Assembly: GCF_030385785.1 (NCBI RefSeq)
Contig: NZ_JAUEDK010000047.1
Coordinates: forward strand, 1 to 33,559
DNA length: 33,559 nt
Direction: 5' to 3'
Origin: Crenobacter oryzisoli
GTDB taxonomy: Bacteria > Pseudomonadota > Gammaproteobacteria > Burkholderiales > Chromobacteriaceae
Part shown: piece after piece, positions 25,512 through 33,161 of the stretch
Layout: every line of letters begins with the position of its first letter
Position numbering within the stretch: position 1 is the stretch's first letter
The notes under the pieces: model-generated
The model's input: only the letters and a program-made list of their open reading frames with translations
Told to the model about the DNA's origin: nothing
Database searches by the model: none
Program-made: the position numbers and the translations under genes

Positions 25512-26834
25512 ATGAGTGCAACGCTGGATCTGCAGGATACGCGGCGGCGTATCTTCGCAATCGTCGGGGCATCGTCGGGCAATCTCGTCGAGTGGTTCGA
25601 CTTCTACATCTATTCGTTCTGCGCGATTTACTTCGCTCATGCGTTCTTTCCGACCGGTAACGCCACCACCGAGCTGCTCAACACTGCCGGCGTGTTCGCG
25701 GCGGGCTTCCTGATGCGGCCGATAGGTGGCTGGCTGTTCGGCCGTATCGCCGACAAGCACGGCCGTCGTATCTCGATGCTGATCTCTGTGTGCATGATGT
25801 GCGCGGGCTCGCTGGCGATCGCCGTGATGCCGACCTATGCCACCATCGGCGCGGCCGCCCCGGCGTTGCTCTTGGTGGCGCGACTGTTCCAGGGGCTGTC
25901 GGTGGGGGGCGAATACGGCACCAGTGCCACCTATATGAGCGAGGTGGCGCTTGAGGGTAAACGCGGCTTTTACGCCTCATTCCAGTACGTGACGCTGATC
26001 GGCGGGCAGCTGCTTGCGGTGCTGGTGTTGGTGATTCTGCAGCAGATGCTGAGCGACGCGCAGCTGAAGGCCTGGGGCTGGCGCATTCCCTTCGTGATCG
26101 GTGCGCTCACCGCCGTGGTGGCCGTGTACCTGCGCCGCGCGCTCGACGAGACCAGCAGCGCCGAGACTCGCCATATGAAGGAGGCGGGCACGTTGCGTGG
26201 CCTGTTCGAACACAAGCGCGCGTTCATCACCGTGCTTGGTTTCACCGCCGGCGGCTCGCTGATCTTCTACACCTTCACTACCTATATGCAGAAGTACCTG
26301 GTCAACACTGCGGGGATGCCGGCGCGCACCGCCAGCGCGGTGATGACTGGGGCGCTGTTCGTTTACATGCTGATGCAGCCGCTGTTCGGTGCCTTGTCCG
26401 ATCGCATCGGCCGGCGCACTTCGATGATCTGGTTTGGCATCCTGACCACGCTCTGCACTGTGCCCATCCTGCGCGCGCTCGGTGGCGTCACCAGCCCGTA
26501 CGCGGCGTTCGGCCTAGTGATCGCGGCACTCGCCATCATCAGCCTGTACACCTCGATCAGCGGGCTGATCAAGTCCGAGATGTTTCCGCCCGAGGTGCGT
26601 GCGCTCGGCGTCGGTTTCTCATACGCGATCGCTAATGCGCTGTTCGGTGGCTCGGCCGAATACGTGGCGCTAGGCCTCAAGTCGGTAGGGATGGAATCGA
26701 GCTTCTACTGGTACGTGACGGTGATGTGTGCGGTGGCGCTGTTCTTCTCGGTACGCATGCCCGACCCGCGGCGTCACGGCTATCTGCGCGACGAGGTTCC
26801 ACCGCTCGACACAGCGCACGAAGCAGGGCGTTGA
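25512..26834 (+). CDS. kgtP: MHS-family dicarboxylate:H+ symporter (KgtP/PcaT-like)
   Basis: 440 residues, twelve predicted membrane segments, with GGAGGGGG before the ATG. Long stretches follow the E. coli alpha-ketoglutarate permease KgtP closely ([73 protein letters not shown]). PcaT, the beta-ketoadipate/dicarboxylate carrier of Pseudomonas, is a relative. The PcaR-like operator upstream and a PcaK-like gene downstream favour a PcaT role; alternatively it imports 2-oxoglutarate, the co-substrate of the neighbouring GlaH enzymes. Sequence alone does not separate these. Confidence 0.9.
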   Translation: MSATLDLQDTRRRIFAIVGASSGNLVEWFDFYIYSFCAIYFAHAFFPTGNATTELLNTAGVFAAGFLMRPIGGWLFGRIADKHGRRISMLISVCMMCAGSLAIAVMPTYATIGAAAPALLLVARLFQGLSVGGEYGTSATYMSEVALEGKRGFYASFQYVTLIGGQLLAVLVLVILQQMLSDAQLKAWGWRIPFVIGALTAVVAVYLRRALDETSSAETRHMKEAGTLRGLFEHKRAFITVLGFTAGGSLIFYTFTTYMQKYLVNTAGMPARTASAVMTGALFVYMLMQPLFGALSDRIGRRTSMIWFGILTTLCTVPILRALGGVTSPYAAFGLVIAALAIISLYTSISGLIKSEMFPPEVRALGVGFSYAIANALFGGSAEYVALGLKSVGMESSFYWYVTVMCAVALFFSVRMPDPRRHGYLRDEVPPLDTAHEAGR

Positions 26835-26881
26835 TCCATTCGGTCAATCTGCGGGCCACGACCATCCCCGTATTGCAGTTT

Positions 26882-26903
26882 CCGGCCGGGTCCGCCCGGC
26901 CGG
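26882..26903 (+). terminator. Hairpin between the two transporter genes
   Basis: CCGGCCGGG and CCCGGCCGG pair over 9 bp with a 4-base loop, about 50 bases after the first transporter's stop. No T tract follows, so it may only attenuate read-through or protect the upstream mRNA. Confidence 0.35.
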
Positions 26904-26998
26904 CTTGTCCAAAGCGGCAGACACAAGCCGCTCGTCTCACAACAAGCCAAGCGCGAGGCCGCCGCGAAAGAGCGGCCCGCCCGGCACCTAGGAGAATC

Positions 26999-27079
26999 AT
27001 GATGAGAAAGCCTCTGTGTAGCCCTGTGCTGCATGCCGAACCGTGCCTGACTCATGGCGACGCGGGGAGGGATGCATGA
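26999..27079 (+). CDS. Possible 26-residue leader ORF coupled to the PcaK-like gene
   Basis: A short frame beginning MMRKPLCSPVLHAEP has AGGAG 4 bases before its ATG and ends in TGA sharing ATGA with the ATG of the next gene (27076-27079). The strong ribosome binding site and 4-base overlap suggest translational coupling. It has two Cys codons, no known domain and no repeated codon that would mark an attenuation peptide. It could also be the eroded start of a lost gene. Confidence 0.4.
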   Translation: MMRKPLCSPVLHAEPCLTHGDAGRDA

Positions 27080-28419
27080 GCGCCAGCCACACCATCGACG
27101 TGCAGGACTTCATCGACCGTCAGCGTTTCTCACCATTCCAGTGGCTGATCCTCGTGCTGTGTTTTCTGATCGTGGCGGCCGACGGTTTCGACGCCGCTGC
27201 GGTAGGCTTCATCGCGCCGTCGCTGGTGCAGGAGTGGGGCGTGGCCAAGTCGGCGCTCGGCCCGGTGATGAGCGCGGCGCTGTTCGGCCTGGCGATCGGC
27301 GCGCTGACCGCCGGGCCGCTGGCCGACCGGCTGGGCCGCAAGCTGGTGCTGACATTGTCGGTGCTGTTCTTCGGTGCGTGGAGCTTCGCGTCGGCCTTTG
27401 CTGGTTCGATCGAGCAGCTGACGGTGCTGCGCTTCCTGACGGGGCTTGGGCTGGGCGCGGCGATGCCCAATGCGGTAACGATGATGTCGGAGTACGCACC
27501 ACAGCGTATCCGCGCCATTGTGGTCAACACCATGTTCTGCGGCTTTCCGCTAGGGCAGGCGGTCGGTGGCTTTGCGGCGGCCTGGCTGATTCCGCATCAC
27601 GGCTGGCATAGCGTGCTTCTGGTTGGCGGCGTGGTGCCGCTGTTGCTGGCGGCGTTGCTAATGCTGGTGTTGCCAGAGTCGGTGCGCTTTATGGTGATAC
27701 ACCGGCAGCCGAGCGAGCGCATCGCCCGAGTTCTCGAGCGCATCGCGCCGGGCCAGCTCGCAGGCGTCAGTAGTTTCATGGCCGCCGAGCAGCAGGCGGG
27801 TGACGGCGGCTCGGCGTTGGGTCTGGTGCTGTCCACCCGCTACCGGCTCGGCACACTGATGCTGTGGCTGACCTATTTCATGGGGTTGTTAATCTTCTAT
27901 CTATTGACGAGCTGGCTGCCGACGCTGTTCAAGGGCGTTGGGTTCTCGATCGAGAAGGCGGCGTTGATCACCGCACTGTTCCCGCTCGGCGGCGGGGTAG
28001 GCACGATCTTCGTCGGGTGGCTGATGGACCGCTGCAACCCGCACCGGGTGATCGCCGCCACCTACGCGCTGACTGGGGCGCTGATCTTCGCGGTCGGGCT
28101 GGGTACTGACAATCTGTGGCTGCTCGGCGTGCTGATCTTCCTTGCCGGCACGGCGATGAACGGCGCGCAGTCGTCGATGCCGACCTTGGCGGCCGGCTTC
28201 TACCCGACGCAGGGCCGGGCGACCGGCGTGGCGTGGATGCTGGGCGTCGGCCGTTTTGGCGGCATATCTGGTGCACTGATCGGTGCCGAGATGATGCGCC
28301 TGGGCTGGGGCTTCGGCACCATCTTCAGCATCCTGGCGATACCGGCGCTGATCGCCGCCGTCGCCTTGCTGATCAAGGCAAGCCGTGGCCGCCGGGCCGA
28401 ACAGCTGGCGCTGTCCTAA
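27076..28419 (+). CDS. pcaK: AAHS-family aromatic acid:H+ symporter (PcaK/BenK-like)
   Basis: 447 residues from ATG 27076, preceded by GGGGAGGG. Twelve membrane segments. The first helix motif VAADGFDAAAVGFIAPSLV corresponds to the family's DGFD.AA.GF.AP signature whose Asp is needed for 4-hydroxybenzoate transport. The MFS loop motif GPLADRLGRKLVL follows, and RFLTGLGLGAAMPNAVTMMSEY is also typical. PcaK carries 4-hydroxybenzoate or protocatechuate. The promoter 1.9 kb upstream has a PcaR-like site, so the pair may import beta-ketoadipate-pathway compounds whose catabolic genes lie elsewhere. A clear terminator follows. Confidence 0.87.
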   Translation: MSASHTIDVQDFIDRQRFSPFQWLILVLCFLIVAADGFDAAAVGFIAPSLVQEWGVAKSALGPVMSAALFGLAIGALTAGPLADRLGRKLVLTLSVLFFGAWSFASAFAGSIEQLTVLRFLTGLGLGAAMPNAVTMMSEYAPQRIRAIVVNTMFCGFPLGQAVGGFAAAWLIPHHGWHSVLLVGGVVPLLLAALLMLVLPESVRFMVIHRQPSERIARVLERIAPGQLAGVSSFMAAEQQAGDGGSALGLVLSTRYRLGTLMLWLTYFMGLLIFYLLTSWLPTLFKGVGFSIEKAALITALFPLGGGVGTIFVGWLMDRCNPHRVIAATYALTGALIFAVGLGTDNLWLLGVLIFLAGTAMNGAQSSMPTLAAGFYPTQGRATGVAWMLGVGRFGGISGALIGAEMMRLGWGFGTIFSILAIPALIAAVALLIKASRGRRAEQLALS

Positions 28420-28446
28420 GAGCCTGTTCAAAGTCTTTTTGAAGAG

Positions 28447-28467
28447 CCCGCCATCAGGCGGGTTTTT
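28447..28467 (+). terminator. Rho-independent terminator of the transporter operon
   Basis: CCCGCC, loop ATCA, GGCGGG, then TTTTT: a textbook intrinsic terminator 27 bases after the PcaK-like stop. The sequence just before it (AGAGCCTGTTCAAAG, 28420) recurs near 778. Confidence 0.88.
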
Positions 28468-28487
28468 CGTTTGGCTTGCGCCCGGCG

Positions 28488-28721
28488 TCACCGAACACTC
28501 GTTTTGCCGTGGTGTTTGCCGCCCACGGCGTGGACTATCGTTTCGTCGATCTCCTGAGCCAGGCTGAATAGGCTGAGGGACGACAAGGCCTGATGTTTCA
28601 ATTGCTTGAGTTGGGCTCCACCCGATGCGGTGCTCCCGATCAAGGCCACGACAATGGCGATCGTCGCCAGCCCCAGCCCCAGCCCCAGCCCCAGCCCGAC
28701 TTGCTTCCTACCCAACTGCAT
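28488..28721 (-). CDS. Short membrane protein, probable N-terminal remnant of a chemoreceptor
   Basis: 77 residues from ATG 28721 with AAGGA 7 bases upstream. A short basic start (MQLGRKQ) is followed by one hydrophobic segment (residues ~8-28, containing a GL run encoded by a hexanucleotide repeat) and then a helical, Leu/Gln-rich stretch (QLKQLKHQALSSLSLFSLAQEIDE) resembling the first periplasmic helix of 4HB-type chemoreceptors. No second membrane span or signalling domain follows. It is either a truncated receptor or a small single-span protein. It runs toward the terminator at 28447. Confidence 0.4.
   Translation of the reverse strand: MQLGRKQVGLGLGLGLGLATIAIVVALIGSTASGGAQLKQLKHQALSSLSLFSLAQEIDETIVHAVGGKHHGKTSVR
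28667..28696. repeat. Hexanucleotide tandem repeat, CCAGCC x5
   Basis: Five perfect consecutive copies of CCAGCC. On the minus strand they encode alternating Gly-Leu inside the single membrane segment of the short frame at 28488-28721. Copy-number change would alter the helix by two residues per unit without shifting the frame. Confidence 0.8.
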
Positions 28722-28807
28722 GACTTATTCCTTTTATGATGCCGTACGCGAGCCTGCCTGCTTGGTGGCATGCAGCAATGCTATTCGATGTTTCTTAAGC
28801 GCGGCTT

Positions 28808-28831
28808 AGAGTCAGTTCACGATCTACTGCG
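28808..28831 (+). repeat. Diverged family B repeat end
   Basis: AGAGTCAGTTCACGATCTAC resembles the family B ends at 1893 and 21390 (AGAGCCTGTTTACGATCTGC). It abuts the chemoreceptor fragment. Evidence is limited to this one motif. Confidence 0.3.
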
Positions 28832-28921
28832 CTCGGGTGACCTGCGTTGAAATGTCGCTCAACATGCTTGTCGACTCGATCGCCGAGCCGAGGCCGCCGG
28901 CAGCGCTTTCAGCGACACTTA
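28825..28921 (-). pseudogene. Possible chemoreceptor signalling-domain fragment
   Basis: One minus-strand frame reads VAESAAGGLGSAIESTSMLSDIS then TQVTRAQ and a stop, resembling the heptad pattern of the C-terminal helix of an MCP signalling domain (I......I.T.I..A). Only about 30 residues are visible, with neither end normal. With the N-terminal fragment at 28488-28721 it suggests a broken-up receptor gene. The rest of 28722-29021 shows no gene. Confidence 0.3.
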
Positions 28922-29021
28922 AGTGAGATTTAAGCCGAATTCCGCTATGCTGCGCCATCTCCGCCCAGTTGCGGTCCGCATCGACTCACTCGCATCACGC
29001 ATTTTACTCTCAGGGAGAGAC

Positions 29022-29663
29022 ATGGACTTTGTCATGGGGCTGATCCAGTTCGCCTTGCACCTCGACGTGCATCTACAGGCCTTGTGTCTGCAATACGGGC
29101 TGTGGATTTACGGGTTGCTGTTCCTGGTGGTGTTCTGCGAAACCGGCCTGGTGGCAGCGCCGTTCCTGCCGGGGGACTCCCTGTTGTTCGCCAGCGGCGC
29201 ACTTGCCGCAGGCGGAGCGCTCGATCCGCATCTGCTGGTGTTGACGCTGGTGAGCGCAGCGTTTCTCGGTGATAACACCAACTACTGGGTGGGCCGCCGG
29301 CTCGGCCTGAAGCTGTTCGCCAATCCGCAGTCGCGAATCTTCCGGCGCAGCCACCTGGAGCGTACCCAGGACTTCTTCGCGCGCCACGGCGGCAAGACCG
29401 TCGTGATCGGCCGCTTCCTGCCGATCTTGCGCACCTATGTGCCGTTCGCCGCCGGCACCGTCGCCACCCCGTACCGATCGTTCATGGGGCTGTCGTTCTT
29501 CGGTTCCTGCTGCTGGGTGCCACTGCTCGTCTACGGTGGTTTCCTGTTCGGTAACCTGCCGATCATCGCGAAAAACTTCTCGCTGCTGGTGATGGGCATC
29601 GTGGTCGTGTCCATGTTGCCGCTGCTGATCGGCGCGCTGCGGGCGCGACGGCTCACGTCTTGA
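29022..29663 (+). CDS. DedA/SNARE-associated family membrane protein
   Basis: 213 residues from ATG 29022 with GGGAGAG upstream; a 33-codon in-frame extension lacks similarity. Family features are FCETGLVAAPFLPGDSLLFASG, GDNTNYWVGRRLG and the amphipathic re-entrant motif VIGRFLPILRTYVPFAAGT with its conserved Gly, Arg and Pro residues. About five hydrophobic segments. DedA proteins act at the inner membrane; several are undecaprenyl-phosphate or lipid flippases that support envelope stability and antimicrobial peptide resistance. No operon partner on the same strand within 200 bases. Confidence 0.92.
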   Translation: MDFVMGLIQFALHLDVHLQALCLQYGLWIYGLLFLVVFCETGLVAAPFLPGDSLLFASGALAAGGALDPHLLVLTLVSAAFLGDNTNYWVGRRLGLKLFANPQSRIFRRSHLERTQDFFARHGGKTVVIGRFLPILRTYVPFAAGTVATPYRSFMGLSFFGSCCWVPLLVYGGFLFGNLPIIAKNFSLLVMGIVVVSMLPLLIGALRARRLTS

Positions 29664-29682
29664 GGGGAAGTGGGGCGCTTGC

Positions 29683-29712
29683 TTGACCCGCCGCGAAACA
29701 CCCGATTAGGAT
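29683..29712 (+). promoter_or_regulatory. Candidate cysS promoter
   Basis: TTGACC (29683-29688), 18 bases, TAGGAT (29707-29712). This predicts a transcript starting near 29720 with a ~155-base leader before cysS. Confidence 0.4.
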
Positions 29713-29825
29713 ATCGATATGACTACTCGTTCGTTTGCCTCCCTTCTCGTTGCACCGCTGTGTTGTCACACGCGGCCGAGGGGGCATGACGCCTAGCGTC
29801 TGCATCGATCGAGTTCGTCCCACTG

Positions 29826-29854
29826 GCCGCCGCGTTGAAAAACCGGCGGCTTTT
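29826..29854 (+). promoter_or_regulatory. Terminator-like hairpin in the cysS leader
   Basis: GCCGCC (29826-29831) pairs with GGCGGC (29845-29850), loop 13 bases, followed by TTTTGTCATTTT. It sits 20 bases before the cysS start, so if it works it would stop transcription inside the leader, as in attenuation. No T-box consensus (AGGGTGGNACCGCG) is present. Confidence 0.3.
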
Positions 29855-29873
29855 GTCATTTTGGGAGCCGCCA

Positions 29874-31265
29874 ATGAGCCTGATCCTGTACGACACCTAC
29901 CAGCGCGCGCTGCGCCCGTTCGTCCCGATCCACGCCGATCACGTCGGGCTCTACTGCTGCGGGCCGACCGTGTACGACTACGCCCACATCGGCAATCTGC
30001 GTACCTACCTGTTCGAGGACCTGCTGCGCCGCGTGCTCGAATTCAACGGCTACACGGTCCGGCATGTGGTCAACATCACCGATGTCGGCCACCTGGTGTC
30101 CGATGCCGACGAGGGCGAGGACAAGATGGAGAAGGGCAGCCGCCGTACCGGCGAGTCGGCCTGGGAGATTGCCGAGCGCTACACGCGGGCGTTCCGGGAC
30201 GACGTGGCCGCGCTCAATCTGCTTGAGCCGACCATCTGGTGCCGCGCCACCGGGCACATTGCCGAGCAGATCACCTTCATCGCCGAGCTGGAGCGCAAGG
30301 GCTATACCTACCGCACCGCCGACGGCGTGTACTTCGACACCAGTCGACAGGACGACTACGGCTACCTGGCGCGGCTGGACCGCGACGGCCTGCAGGCGGG
30401 CAAGCGCGTCGAGCTGGGTGACAAGAAGATCCCGACCGACTTTGCACTGTGGAAATTCAGCGCGCCGGACGCGCAGCGCCAGATGGAATGGGACAGCCCG
30501 TGGGGGCGCGGCTTTCCGGGCTGGCACATCGAGTGCTCGGCGATGTCGGCCAAGTACCTGGGGCCGTGGTTCGACATCCACTGCGGCGGTGAGGACCACA
30601 TCGCCGTCCACCACAGCAACGAGATCGCCCAGACCGAGGCCTGCCACGGCACGCGGCTGGCCAATTTCTGGATGCACGGCTACTTTCTGCAGCTGGACGA
30701 CGCCAAGATGTCGAAGTCGAACGGCGGCTTCCTGCGGCTAGCGACGCTGCGCGAGCGCGGCTTCGATCCGCTCGCGTACCGCTACCTGTGCCTGACCGCG
30801 CATTACCGTAAGCAGCTGAACTTCAGCTGGAAAGCGCTGGACGCCGCGCAGACCGCGCTTGCCCGGCTGCGCGAGGCGTATTCGCGGTGGCCCGCCGGTG
30901 GCGAGCCCGATGCCGGGCAGATCGAGCGCTTCACTGCCGAGGTTAACCAGGACCTGAACCTGCCGCGTGCGCTGGCCGTGGTGTGGACGCTGGTGAAGAG
31001 CGATCTGCCGGATGCGGTGAAGCGGGCGACGCTCGATCGCTTCGAGCCGGTACTGGGTTTGCGCTTGGCGAGCTGGAAGCCGATGGTCGCGGCGATTCCC
31101 GCCAGCGTCCACAGTTTGGCTGAGCGGCGCCAGATGGCGCGTGCGGCCCGTCAGTGGGCGGAGGCGGATGCGTTGCGGGCCGAGATCGCCGTGCTGGGCT
31201 TTGATGTCGAGGATACGGTGGGCGGCTTCAGGCTGAGCCCGACCGCCTCAACGGCGCAGGTGTGA
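29874..31265 (+). CDS. cysS: Cysteine--tRNA ligase
   Basis: 463 residues from ATG 29874 ([10 protein letters not shown]), GGGAG upstream; the in-frame ATG at 29835 precedes the homologous start. Class I synthetase: Cys28/29 and HIGN (38-41) in [20 protein letters not shown], the zinc-site segments [15 protein letters not shown] and [15 protein letters not shown], and KMSKS at 278-282. The C-terminal DALR-type domain and a short tail ([21 protein letters not shown]) complete it. It charges tRNA-Cys in the cytoplasm. Length is normal. Whether it is the only cysS of the genome is unknown; a terminator-like hairpin lies in its leader. Confidence 0.95.
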   Translation: MSLILYDTYQRALRPFVPIHADHVGLYCCGPTVYDYAHIGNLRTYLFEDLLRRVLEFNGYTVRHVVNITDVGHLVSDADEGEDKMEKGSRRTGESAWEIAERYTRAFRDDVAALNLLEPTIWCRATGHIAEQITFIAELERKGYTYRTADGVYFDTSRQDDYGYLARLDRDGLQAGKRVELGDKKIPTDFALWKFSAPDAQRQMEWDSPWGRGFPGWHIECSAMSAKYLGPWFDIHCGGEDHIAVHHSNEIAQTEACHGTRLANFWMHGYFLQLDDAKMSKSNGGFLRLATLRERGFDPLAYRYLCLTAHYRKQLNFSWKALDAAQTALARLREAYSRWPAGGEPDAGQIERFTAEVNQDLNLPRALAVVWTLVKSDLPDAVKRATLDRFEPVLGLRLASWKPMVAAIPASVHSLAERRQMARAARQWAEADALRAEIAVLGFDVEDTVGGFRLSPTASTAQV

Positions 31266-31420
31266 TAGCTGGGATGACGACTGGATAGGTCAGGGTGGCG
31301 GGCTGGTGTCGTGTCTATCCAGTCGCCGGCCCCGAGTCGGCATCCGCATCCCAGCTCGTCACCCTCGGCATGCAGTCGTGCCAGCAACAGCAGCATTGCG
31401 CGCACCAGTGCCAGCATCAT
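31151..31420 (-). CDS. Hypothetical short protein downstream of the MBL-fold gene
   Basis: 89 residues if read from ATG 31420, with a near-perfect AGGAGG 3 bases upstream (6 bases before the second ATG), and 16 bases after the MBL-fold stop. It starts with a hydrophobic helix ([16 protein letters not shown]), then a Cys-containing stretch ([11 protein letters not shown]). The rest crosses the inverted repeats at 31267-31356 and the last 115 bases of cysS antisense, so the C-terminal part is doubtful. No family recognised. The ribosome binding site is the main support. Confidence 0.35.
   Translation of the reverse strand: MMLALVRAMLLLLARLHAEGDELGCGCRLGAGDWIDTTPARHPDLSSRHPSYHTCAVEAVGLSLKPPTVSSTSKPSTAISARNASASAH
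31267..31356. repeat. Nested inverted repeat between cysS and the MBL-fold operon
   Basis: The inner arms CGACTGGATAG (31278-31288) and CTATCCAGTCG (31315-31325) pair perfectly over 11 bp. The outer arms AGCTGGGATG (31267-31276) and CATCCCAGCT (31347-31356) pair perfectly over 10 bp. The outer arm directly follows the inner arm on the left, but on the right 21 bases, themselves able to fold (CCG...CGG), separate them. It begins 2 bases after the cysS stop and could serve as a bidirectional terminator for the convergent transcripts or be a small structured RNA. Confidence 0.6.
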
Positions 31421-31436
31421 GACCTCCTTACGGCCC

Positions 31437-32297
31437 TCATAGGGCGTTGAGCGGAATCTTCAAATAGGACACCCCGTTGGCTTCGGCCGGCGGCAGGGCT
31501 CCGGCACGGATATTGATCTGCACCGAAGGCAGGATCAGTGCCGGCATGTCGAGCGTAGCGTCGCGCGCCTGACGCATGCCCACAAACATGGCTTCAGTGA
31601 TCCCATCATGGATGTGAATGTTATTGCGGCGCTGCTCTGCCACCGTGCTGACCCAGGCCGGCGCCCGTCCGTTCGGCGGATAGTCGTGGCACATGAACAG
31701 CCGTGTCTGCTCGGGCAAATTCAGCAGGGCGCGGATCGAACGATAGAGGAGGTGTGCATCGCCGCCGGGAAAATCGCAGCGCGCGGTGCCGACATCGGGC
31801 ATGAACAGGGTATCGCCGACAAACACCGCGTCACCAAGCTGATAGGCCATATCGGCCGGGGTATGGCCGGGAACGTACCAGGCCTTAGCTTCCAGGGCGC
31901 CAATGGCAAATGTCTCTCCGTTTTCGAACAGATGGTCAAACTGTGAACCGTCCGGCAGAAAACCGGCCTCGAGATTGAACAGCTGCTTGAATACCTGCTG
32001 GACCTCACGGATATGTGCGCCGATGGCGATGTGCCCCCCGGCCTGCTGTTTCAGGTAACGCGCCGCCGACAAATGATCGGCATGGGCATGCGTCTCGAGG
32101 ATCCATGCCAAAGACAGCGCATTGGCTTGCAGATAGGAGAGCACTTGGTCGGCCGAAGCGGTGCGCGTACGTCCTGACTTGGGGTCATAGTCGAGCACCG
32201 GGTCAATCACGGCGGCATGCCCGCCGCGCTGGTCGAACACAATGTGAGTCACGGTTCCGGTAGTCGGGTCGTAGAAGCTTTCGATCTGGCCTTGCAT
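31437..32297 (-). CDS. blh: MBL-fold metallo-hydrolase, Blh/persulfide-dioxygenase type
   Basis: 286 residues from ATG 32297 with AGGAG upstream; the longer in-frame start at 32390 overlaps the operator. Metal motif ETHAHADH (His70, His72, Asp74, His75), YVPGHTPAD, VFVGDTLFMPDVGTARCDFPGG and MCHDYPP are in the order and form of ETHE1-like/Blh enzymes. These oxidise glutathione persulfide to sulfite in H2S detoxification. The divergent two-Cys ArsR repressor and the downstream pmpAB genes are its usual partners in the bigR operon of Xylella and Agrobacterium. No rhodanese domain is fused here. Confidence 0.92.
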   Translation of the reverse strand: MQGQIESFYDPTTGTVTHIVFDQRGGHAAVIDPVLDYDPKSGRTRTASADQVLSYLQANALSLAWILETHAHADHLSAARYLKQQAGGHIAIGAHIREVQQVFKQLFNLEAGFLPDGSQFDHLFENGETFAIGALEAKAWYVPGHTPADMAYQLGDAVFVGDTLFMPDVGTARCDFPGGDAHLLYRSIRALLNLPEQTRLFMCHDYPPNGRAPAWVSTVAEQRRNNIHIHDGITEAMFVGMRQARDATLDMPALILPSVQINIRAGALPPAEANGVSYLKIPLNAL

Positions 32298-32319
32298 GCT
32301 CTGCTCTCCTGATGGGGTG

Positions 32320-32364
32320 ATTTCATTATATTGATAAACATAATGTCTGCAAATATAATGAAAT
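32320..32364. promoter_or_regulatory. BigR/SqrR operator in the divergent promoter region
   Basis: ATTTCATTATATT (32320-32332) and AATATAATGAAAT (32352-32364) are perfect 13-base inverted arms with 19 bases between. A further inner pair ATTAT (32326-32330) and ATAAT (32340-32344) suggests overlapping sites. AT-rich inverted repeats of this kind are the known targets of BigR. It lies 25 bases before bigR and 22 bases before the MBL-fold gene, so one repressor can silence both. Confidence 0.7.
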
Positions 32365-32389
32365 TGATCTCGATCAACAGGACGCACCA

Positions 32390-32710
32390 ATGACCCCTAC
32401 CGCCCCAGTCATTGCCATCGACCGGCTGCGTGCCGCGGCCGGTGATGCGACCGCATTGCTGCGAACCCTCGCCCACGCGGACCGCCTGTTGTTGCTCTGC
32501 CAGCTCAGTCAGGGCGAGCGCTCGGTCAGCGAGCTGGAAGCATTACTGGGGATTCATCAGCCGACGCTGTCGCAGCAGCTTGGCGTGTTGCGCAACGAAG
32601 GGCTGGTCAGCACCCGGCGCGAGGGCAAGCGTATCTTCTATGCGGTCGCCGACGACAAGGTGCTCGCCCTGCTTGGCACCTTGTACGCGCTGTTTTGCCC
32701 GAAAGATTAA
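32390..32710 (+). CDS. bigR: ArsR-family persulfide-sensing repressor (BigR/SqrR type)
   Basis: 106 residues: a winged HTH ([43 protein letters not shown]). Two cysteines only, Cys37 in LLLLCQLS and Cys103 in YALFCPKD, placed as in BigR and SqrR, where oxidation to a disulfide or tetrasulfide by persulfides releases DNA. Metal-binding ELCVCDL of ArsR is absent. AGGA lies before the ATG. It is divergent from the MBL-fold gene over a palindromic operator and 10 bases upstream of pmpA, so it controls both directions. Confidence 0.92.
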   Translation: MTPTAPVIAIDRLRAAAGDATALLRTLAHADRLLLLCQLSQGERSVSELEALLGIHQPTLSQQLGVLRNEGLVSTRREGKRIFYAVADDKVLALLGTLYALFCPKD

Positions 32711-32720
32711 GGAACCCACT

Positions 32721-33152
32721 ATGCATATCGACTGGAGTCATTTCACCCCGTGGACGTCGCTCGCCGGCGGATTGCTGATTGGCCTGGCCGCAGCGTTGTT
32801 TGTGCTGTGTAACGGCCGCATTGCCGGCATCAGCGGCATTGTCGGCGGCTTGCTGCGCCCCAGTCGGGGCGAGGTGGGTTGGCGCCTTGCTTTTGTGTTC
32901 GGCCTCGTGCTGGCACCACTGGCGTACTCGCTGGTTGCCGTTCTGCCTGCACGCCGAATCGACGCCAGCATCACGCTACTGATCGTGGCCGGGGTGCTGG
33001 TGGGGCTTGGCACCCGCTACGGTGCCGGCTGTACCAGCGGCCATGGCGTGTGTGGCCTGTCGCGGCTGTCGCCACGCTCGCTGGTCGCGACGCTCGCGTT
33101 CATGGCGAGCGGCTTTGCGACGGTCTTTATCGTGCGTCATCTGATTGCCTAA
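32721..33152 (+). CDS. pmpA: YeeE/YedE-family membrane protein PmpA
   Basis: 143 residues, AAGGA upstream, 10 bases after bigR. Four hydrophobic segments and the conserved [15 protein letters not shown] with Cys104 and Cys111, the signature of half-size YeeE/YedE (DUF395) proteins. Full-length YeeE carries thiosulfate through such Cys residues; PmpA and PmpB together correspond to one full-length protein. Likely role is movement of a sulfur compound across the inner membrane in the H2S-response operon. Confidence 0.92.
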   Translation: MHIDWSHFTPWTSLAGGLLIGLAAALFVLCNGRIAGISGIVGGLLRPSRGEVGWRLAFVFGLVLAPLAYSLVAVLPARRIDASITLLIVAGVLVGLGTRYGAGCTSGHGVCGLSRLSPRSLVATLAFMASGFATVFIVRHLIA

Positions 33153-33161
33153 GGAGAGAAA

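Noticed and set aside
29720-29873. T-box riboswitch upstream of cysS
   Set aside because: No T-box or specifier-loop consensus; only one short hairpin is visible.
29856-30677. Minus-strand open frame of 273 codons opposite cysS
   Set aside because: Antisense of a clear cysteinyl-tRNA synthetase with no recognisable domain.
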